Assembly (NCBI GenBank): GCA_036426205.1
Contig: WSYH01001945.1
Span: 34,347-98,346, forward strand
Reading direction: 5' to 3'
Length of the DNA: 64,000 nt
DNA from: Ascaphus truei
Lineage: Eukaryota > Chordata > Amphibia > Anura > Ascaphidae
How positions within the stretch are numbered: the first letter of the stretch is position 1; each line of letters starts with the position of its first letter. Both the position numbers and the translations under genes were made by a program. Below, one piece after another: positions 57,591 to 64,000 of this stretch. The notes beneath the pieces were generated by a model that did no database searches, was not told the origin of the DNA, and saw nothing but the letters and a program-made list of their open reading frames with translations.

Positions 57591-59205
57591 CGTACTGTAC
57601 ATCAAGACATTCCCTCTGTATCCTCCTCACATTCTATACGTCTTCTTAACTCTCCCCCTGCCTTCCTCAACTCCTTTTCTGCTGTCTCAGAGGAGAATGT
57701 GTCACTGCTGATCTCTTCTCACTCTACCACTTGCCCTCTTGACCGTATTCCCTCCATCTCCTAAAACCTCTTGCTCCTACTATAATCCCTATGCTCACAC
57801 ACATTTTTAACTCCTCCCTCTACTCTCGTACCTTTCCCTCTTCCATCAAACACGCAACATTTATACCATTACTCAAAAACAGCAAGCTTAACCCTACCCT
57901 GTGTCTCTAACTATCGTCCCGTCTCCCTCCTGCCTCTAAACTCCTTGAACGTCTTGTATTCTCTCGCTTGCTCCATTTTCTCACCTATTCTCTCCTAGAT
58001 TCTCTACGATCTAGCTTCCCCACTGCTCACTCCACACAAGTAGCCCTCACTAATTAACTAATGACCTCCATGCTGCCAAAAATATGGTCATTACAATCTG
58101 CTCATATTGCTCGACCTCTCTGCAGCCTTTGATACTGTGGACCACATTCTCCATACTCTTGGTATCCATAACAAAGTTCTATCCAAGATTTCCTCTTACC
58201 TCCCCAATTGCACTTTCAGTGTCTCATTTGCTAACACCTCTTCTAACGATCTGTCTGTGCTAGAATCACTTTACTCTCTCCTAAGGCTGAGATTATGGTG
58301 CCAGTGTGGCTATGTGCGCGCGCCCGGCAAGGACTCTTTCTGTAGTGGGCTATACAAGTTACCCCAGTGCCTGCGTGCCTGTCTGTGAAGAGGCGTGTTG
58401 ACGCAGCAGTGTTTTGAAAATGCAACAAATTTTGTATTTTCAGGCGGATGCGCATGACGTCAGCACATGTGAGCTGGTTCAGCCAATGAGGCCGAACCAG
58501 CTTTGTGACTCGTCCGCCACGCCCCGCGTCTACAATCTCCTGCAGCCAAGTTCACAAATCGCTTGGGCTGCAGGAGTGCACGCGGCAGAGTACTCATTCG
58601 CACACGGCCAAGCAGGGACCAGAATTCCAGCCTAAGTCTGTCTCGGTGTCTCTCCTGCTGAAATCCCTCTCCTGGCTTCCTATCAAATTCCGTATTACAC
58701 ACAAAATTCTCCTCCTCACTTTGAAAGCTTTACACTCTTCTGCCGTTCCTTACATCTCAGCCCTAATTTCTCACTATACTATGCGTTCTGTTCAAGGATG
58801 TCTTCTGTCTACCCCTTTTGTATATAAAGCTCTCTTCCACCTAAACGTTTCTCACTCACTGCCCCACACCTCTAAAATGCCCTTCCCATCTCTATCCACC
58901 CATAAGACCGATCTTAAAACCAACCTCCTTCTTGAGGCTATTGGGTAGCTCTATGGCTGATACTATACACCTCATACATCGACCGTGGTTCCCTTGCAGA
59001 CACTTACGAGAACCTTCCTGCTGTCTTTGTACGTTCTTCCTACTTACCACTTACATTGTAAACTCCTCGGCTCAGGGACTCCTTTTCCTAAATGCTACTT
59101 TTATGTCTGAAGCACTTCTTCTCATTATGTGTTATTATGTCACGTGTATTACTACGGTGAAGCGCTATGTACATAAATGGCGCTATTTAAATAAAGATAT
59201 ACATA
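57590..59205 (+). pseudogene. L2-type LINE copy (RT and C-terminus), interrupted by a MITE
   Basis: Broken frames give SNYRPVSLLP near 57912 and [12 protein letters not shown] at 58110-58145, both diagnostic RT blocks of L2-like LINEs. The MITE 58285-58632 interrupts. The frame then resumes with LLKSLSWLPIKFRITHKILL and LLTLKALHSSAVPYIS, and ends DLKTNLLLEAIG before a typical 3' UTR (tgtaaactcctcgg... to ggcgctatttaaataaag at 59200). The YADDT catalytic block is missing, so the copy is internally deleted. It is inserted in the TRAT1 sense direction. Confidence 0.88.
58285..58632. mobile_element. Harbinger-like MITE, TAA duplication, 348 bp
   Basis: TAA at 58282-58284 and 58633-58635. The ends GGCTGAGATTATGGTGCC and (reverse complement) GGCTGGAATTCTGGTCCC are inverted repeats. 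It splits the LINE, so it is younger than it. Confidence 0.85.
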
Positions 59206-59212
59206 TGTAACC

Positions 59213-59995
59213 CCCTCTCCTAAAGGGTTACTAACATGGATATTGTATACTGGGTGCCTGCCTGGACTGCTATGGGGATTCAGATGTCACCCAGGGATAT
59301 TTAAGGAAGAGGGATTATTCTGGAAGGTTAGGTTCCAGGAGGACGAGAGGAGCCCCGGGGAGAGTACATAAGTAATGTTTATAAAGTAATAGTATAGATG
59401 AGGCCCCCTTGTCTACCGTGTTGCAGATAGGGACAGTGCCCGTTAAGTTAGGATCCCCGAAAGAAGGAATGGAGTTAAGGAAGGAATAAGGAATGAAAGG
59501 AATATGGGTCCCCATAGAGGGCCTCAGAAAAGAGGGCTTCCCGTGCGCCAGCAGATAAGCTCTAACGGTGGATCGGTGCTATTATTCCTTATCAGTCTGT
59601 ATGGAAGTGGCAGTTCCAATCGGGCATCAGGTACCGGGTCAAGTAAGAAAGACCCGTCTGGATTCCTGTAGAGGCCCAGAGTAATCGGATCAATACCAAT
59701 GATGATTCTGAAGCAACCAGGGGGTCCGAGTCCACATTTACTCAGAGTAACTAAGTTACAGTACCTCCATTTGAGTGTTAAGAGTGGGCACTAATGGGGA
59801 GAACTGTATTCATGTATGTCTACAGTGTGCATGTCAGTTTCATTGTTGTGGGGGAAGAGTGAAGGGCCTTTATAACCAGAGGGCACTGCCATCAAGCCAG
59901 CCCTGTCTGATAGAAACATAGAGAAGGCAGTGACCAGGTTAAGCAAACTGGTATTTAGAAAATAAAGAAAAAAGGGGGCGAGGATTTAAAACAAA
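59213..59995 (+). mobile_element. Unclassified repeat, possibly LTR
   Basis: It begins tgtaaccccctctcctaaag directly after the LINE tail and runs to an aataaag near 59965. G-rich, with no open frame. The start and the terminal signal suggest an LTR, but no duplication was found. Confidence 0.3.
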
Positions 59996-60057
59996 TGCAT
60001 ATGCAATAAAAAGAAGAGATACAAACCTCTGCTCTTGGTGAACTAATACAATATTTT

Positions 60058-61860
60058 GTCTTTCAGTATCATCTCTATGCCGATAACACCCAAATGTGTC
60101 TCTCCTCCCTTAACTTCTTTCTCCCCTCTCTCCAGTCCAGTGTCTCCAATAGTCTCTCTGAATGTCTAAAACAGAATTAATACTCTTTCATCCTTTCACT
60201 GCCTAAGCTACACCCACCTTCCCTCACTGTCAATAATACCACAATCTAATCAACACCCCAAGCCCACTGTCTAAGGGTCATCTATGACTCTGATCTTTCC
60301 TTCATTCCTCTCACCCAGTGCCTTACGAAGTCCTGCCGTCTCCACCTTAGGGCTGGGACCCGCTGCGCCCGGCGTCGCGGGCGGCCGCACGAGCGTTCCC
60401 CACCAGCAGGGGAATACTCCCGAGCCGGTCCCAGTCCCCCCTCGCTGCACAGCTCACTACACGCTGTGACGCGCCAGGGAATTCAAGAGAATTTTAATCC
60501 CAAGCGGCGACGCGTCACGTGGTGTGGCTGTGAGCCAATGAGGAGGGGAGGCTTCGGGGAGCAGGGAGGAGAGTGTGGGGGGAAAGCAGCGATTTTAAAT
60601 AAACTCTGCAGCACCAAGAAAGTCCCCCCTGCTCCCTCTCACAGACTCTCTCCTCTTGGGAGGTGGGGGGGTCCCCCTTCCGATTCCCCCCCTGCTCCGA
60701 TCCCCCGGGCTCCCACCCACCCCCCCGTGTGTATTTGTGAGTGCGTGAGTGCCTGTCTGTGTGTGTGTGTGTGTATGCCTGAGTGCCTGTCTGTGTGTGT
60801 GTCTGTCTGTGTGTGTGCCTGAGTGCGTGAGTGCCTGTCTGTGTGTGTGTGTATGTGTGTGCCTGAGTGCCTGTCTGTGTGTGTGTCTGTCTGTGTGTGT
60901 GCCTGAGTGCGTGAGTGCCTGTCTGTGTGTGTGAGCGGCTGAGGAGGTAAGGGGCTGAACAGTTGAGGGGCTGAGGGGCTGAACAGTTGAGGGGCTGAGG
61001 GGCTGAACGGCTGAGGGGCGGTCCCGCCCCCCCCCCCATCATGGCCGCGCCCCCCATCATGGCCGCGCCCCCCCGACCCGTTTGGCCACGCTCCCCCCCC
61101 GCTCGCAAAAATGATCCCTTTGGACCGGAAAAAGCCCCAAGTGCCTCTCCACGCGCCGCCTGTCTGCAGTGCGGGCTCGTGGTCTGAGGCAGCGGGGCCT
61201 TAGCCTTAGAAATATCACTAAGATAGGACCTTTTCTCACTCATGATGCAATTAAAATCCAAATTCACTCACTCCCCTCGACTACTGCAACCTTCTCTTAG
61301 TTGACATACCCCTTGTCTGCCTATCCCAACTCCAATCCATCCGAAATGATGCTGCGAGACTCCTCTATCAGCCCTCTACATTCTGCACACGACACCCGCC
61401 TTTAATGCTGCCTTATTAACTCCTCTCACTACAAGACTTCTCCCGTGCGGCCCCTTCCTTCTGGAATTCCCTACCACGTATCATCAGAGTAAATTTAGCG
61501 GGGCTTGGTGCCAGGGGAGAGCACGGGTCTCTTACCTGCTCTTCATCTCAGCGACATCACGTTGTAATGTATGTAACTCCCCTAACCCCCCCCCCCCCAA
61601 CCTTAATGGATTCAGCTGTCAGACTGGGCCATATTCCAACCTGAGCCAAACATTATCCTGCAATGTGCAGCCACCTTACCTTCTTGTGTCCCTCATTCCC
61701 TCTAGATTGTAAGCTCTCACTGCTCTTTGTATCTGATTGTGCATGTTTGTCTTCACTTGTATGTAACTGTTTATGCAACATACATAACACTGTACCCCAT
61801 TGTACCGCACTGCGGCATATGTTGTCGCTTTACAAATAATCGGTTATAATGATGGTGACG
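60058..61860 (+). pseudogene. Second L2-type LINE copy, interrupted by a MITE
   Basis: It starts YHLYADNTQMCLSSLN at 60067 (the YADDTQ catalytic block, second Asp changed to Asn). It runs to 60346, is interrupted by the MITE 60350-61205, and resumes at 61209 with RNITKIRPFLTHDAIKI. It then continues through C-terminal sequence with stops to a 3' UTR (attgtaagctctcactgc) ending near 61850. Confidence 0.85.
60350..61205. mobile_element. Harbinger-like MITE, TTA duplication, 856 bp, with (TG)n
   Basis: TTA at 60347-60349 and 61206-61208. The ends GGGCTGGGACCCGCTG and (reverse complement) GGCTAAGGCCCCGCTG are imperfect inverted repeats. The interior contains a gtgtgtctgtctgtgtgtgtgc-type minisatellite (60735-60940) and gaggggctgaac repeats (60950-61015). 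Long frames there are repeat artefacts. Confidence 0.75.
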
Positions 61861-62831
61861 TACTCAATATAATCTTCATGTAATAATTTTCCCTATGGCA
61901 CTGACAGAGTATATATTATATGCATAGTGTATATAATTTAAAGGCATAATGAAAGTTTTCTACAAGGAACTAAATATATAATGTAGGAAAACCGAGGCAC
62001 AAAGGCACTGCCCACGCCCGCAATATGCAACAATCCACACTTCCATGGGGACTAACTAACCAGCTGATCTATAAATTGCGTACGTGTATAATAACTTTCC
62101 CCCCGGTAGTGACTTTCTCAACGTTCAATTATGTTTTATACATTTAAAAGACTTTCTCAGACAGATAGGGCTACCGGTTTAGACCTGGCAGGGTTAAAAA
62201 AAAATTTTTAAACAAAATACAGTAATAATAATAATTCTTGCCTACTGTTATTTTTATAGAACAATTATAACTATGGTGATTCCCAAATGGGGTTCGCCAA
62301 AAATATATATGTAATGGCAGATTCCAGGCAGTATAGTAGGTTGCTGAGCCCGTGGCAGAGGCGTCAATTACAGCAGGAGCTTCCAAAATCAGTCCCCATA
62401 GTGTTTTGCATCCACGGCAGCAAAGAATTGTGGGGCGTGACTTTGGAAGCTCCAAATTGACAGCTAAACCACCAATGCTGTCTGCACACACCGAGGTGCA
62501 GTTTGGGGCCTTATTAAGTATGTATTCCACCATGAGCTCAGGTCACTATACTACCTGGGATCGGTCAAACTGTTTTGTCAGTCTCATGAATAGGCAATAG
62601 GACTTATTATTAATTAGGGGTTTGTGGCACAAATATTTTTTTAGCAGGGGGTGCACAATGCAAAAAAGGTTGAAAAACACTGCTCCAGCATAAGTTTGAC
62701 AAAAGTCAAACTCAATGGAAGAGGCCGTCCTACAATTAATAATCTCCTCTACCATTACTTTTCTAATGTTATTCAAGCTTTTTATAGCATTTGTATAATT
62801 AATACTTTCATTTTGTTTTTTTTCACTGCAG
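61861..62831. other. TRAT1 intron before the PIYGNL exon
   Basis: AT-rich. 62330-62520 looks like a short interspersed repeat of unknown family. tgcaaaaaaggttgaaaaacactg at 62660 resembles the end of a hAT-type MITE. Confidence 0.4.
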
Positions 62832-62893
62832 TTATGAACAACAATATATTGAAAATAACCCAATCTACGGCAACTTAAATCAACCAATACTTG
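62832..62893 (+). CDS. TRAT1: TRAT1 internal coding exon: YIExxPIYGNL tyrosine motif
   Basis: This 62-base exon lies between an acceptor ending tttcactgcag and a donor gtaagtg. Completing the AG carried from the exon at 54874, it reads S-YEQQYIENNPIYGNLNQPIL and leaves one base. The core Y-I-E-x-x-P-I-Y-G-N-L is the most distinctive piece of TRAT1: human TRAT1 has the same spacing with D-T in place of N-N. The tyrosines are candidate Src-family kinase sites and SH2 docking sites by analogy with the family. The intron before it is 7921 bases and full of LINEs and MITEs. The remaining cytoplasmic tail, including the PI3K-binding Y-x-x-M expected from the family, should lie in exons past the window end. 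Confidence 0.85.
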
Positions 62894-62929
62894 GTAAGTG
62901 GAATGAAATTACACGTAGTCTACCTTCTC

Positions 62930-63390
62930 CTGATCTACGTCTCTCCACCTCCCTTATTACTTCTTCTCACTCCCGCCTACAAGACTTTTCCTGTGCTGCA
63001 CCCCAACTCTGCAATTCTCTACCACGCACAATCAGCCTCTCCCCTGCCACACATACATATAAACGTTCCTTGAAGACACACTTTTTCATGGAGACCTTTC
63101 CAACACTCTCCTGTCTACGGTTGCTTTCATCCTAGACTCACATATACAGAGAGTCCGGATGTTGATAGCCAAACCATTGCTAAGAAACTCACACACATTA
63201 TTCCTTGTGTCTCCACTCCTCTCCTTCTAGAATGTAAGCTCCTTGGGGCAAGGACCTCCTTCCTATTGTCTCATTCGGTCTTAACATACTATATATGTAG
63301 TCTTTAGTTATGCAACATTATTGTCCTCCCTCCCACATGGTACTGCACTGCGGAATATGTTGGTGCCATACAAATAAAAGATAATAATAT
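62930..63390 (+). mobile_element. L2/CR1-type LINE 3' end
   Basis: C-terminal LINE remnants (tctccacctcccttatt...) lead to a typical 3' UTR, tgtaagctccttggggcaag...gcggaatatgttgg, ending ataaaagataataat. It lies about 40 bases after the PIYGNL exon, in the intron. Confidence 0.75.
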
Positions 63391-63639
63391 TTGTTTTCTT
63401 ATGCATATTAATAATAATACGCTCTTTTATCATTGCATGCATACACTCCATTAAGAAAAGTGCTGAAACGTTTCCCCCCTGAATGCCAGTACAAAACCGT
63501 GCTTTAATAAGTCCTGTTTGACTCAGTTCTACTTCAGTTATATTTTTTATGATTGTCTATTTCTTGCACCAATTGCATGTATTTGGCAGGACTGATAAAG
63601 ATGCCAAATCATCATTAAGATCACGCACACCTACGTTTC

Positions 63640-63860
63640 ACGATGTACAGTGGCGGCCGCCTTTAACCTAATGCGGCTGCCACCGCGGGAATTTTAAAAC
63701 TGCGGAGGCGCGCGGCTTCTTTTCGTCCGGTTTCCCGCGCCTCGGGCGCTTTCAATGATAAGCGCCATTAGCGCTTATCTGATGATGCGCGCGAGAAACT
63801 CCGGAAGAAAAGAAGAAAAGGCCCGGATAAATCCGGGTAAGTGTTAGATTAAAGGTGGCC
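63640..63860. repeat. GC-rich inverted-repeat element
   Basis: aatgataagcgcc faces agcgcttatctgatg, and other GC-rich hairpins are present. Probably a MITE. The ends were not resolved. Confidence 0.4.
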
Positions 63861-64000
63861 GCAACAGTAACTGGATCGCAAATTAATCAATAGCCGCAGA
63901 AAGTGTTGGCGCTTTCTCTTATTGGAACACCGCGCTTCTAATTATTCTGAACAAATGTTCATTTTAAAACCTATAAAAAGGAAGTTGGAAAAAGAAAAGC

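Noticed and set aside
60466..61267. 250-codon minus frame and Cys/Val-rich plus frames
   Set aside because: They span the (TG)n and GC repeats inside a Harbinger-like MITE.
63779..63799. CTGATGA...GAAAC near the window end as another hammerhead
   Set aside because: Only GCGCGC lies between, leaving no proper stem II loop, and the flanks do not pair as stem I.

Overview
The window looks like repeat-rich vertebrate DNA, most likely from an amphibian and probably a frog. That host call is inference from the repeat families: L2/CR1-type LINEs with a 'tgtaagctc...gcgctat(a)taaataaa' 3' end, L1-type LINE, Penelope-like elements (PLEs), many GC-rich MITEs, and hammerhead-ribozyme repeats. There is no bacterial-style gene organisation. 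Nearly all long open frames are frame shadows of simple repeats or fragments of mobile elements.

Only one host gene is recognised: three consecutive internal coding exons of TRAT1 (T-cell receptor associated transmembrane adaptor 1, also called TRIM) on the + strand at 49268-49369, 54874-54910 and 62832-62893. Their splice phases interlock exactly (1, 2, 1). They encode a Cys-plus-transmembrane segment, a short juxtamembrane linker and a YIExxPIYGNL tyrosine motif. Exon 1 is not identified, and the 3' exons must lie beyond base 64000.

Layout. 1-11360 is a degraded-looking reverse-complement copy of 19680-30455. The left copy is full of one-base indels and is longer than its partner, which suggests an unpolished long-read segment or, less likely, a decayed duplication. 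Both inner ends of this large inverted repeat lie in copies of one foldback element (10500-11360, 19683-20540). Between them are poorly interpretable sequence (11360-15650), an antisense L1-type LINE (15650-17640), a GA-rich minisatellite and a 49-bp tandem array of 12 copies (18283-18868). The right arm carries a PLE GIY-YIG endonuclease fragment with a hammerhead-like motif about 470 bp upstream, MITEs and LTR-like sequence. 30455-49000 is intergenic: a second PLE fragment, a GCGCATGCG-rich minisatellite, LINE 3' ends, several MITEs and a C-rich minisatellite. 49268-64000 is TRAT1 with introns holding nested LINEs, MITEs and a complete hammerhead ribozyme motif (51585-51630).

The most interesting signal is a set of hammerhead-type ribozyme motifs: three with a palindromic ACGCGT stem III and covarying stems I and II, and two weaker ones with ACGT at the apex of foldbacks. 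One lies beside a PLE endonuclease fragment, matching the known PLE-hammerhead association.
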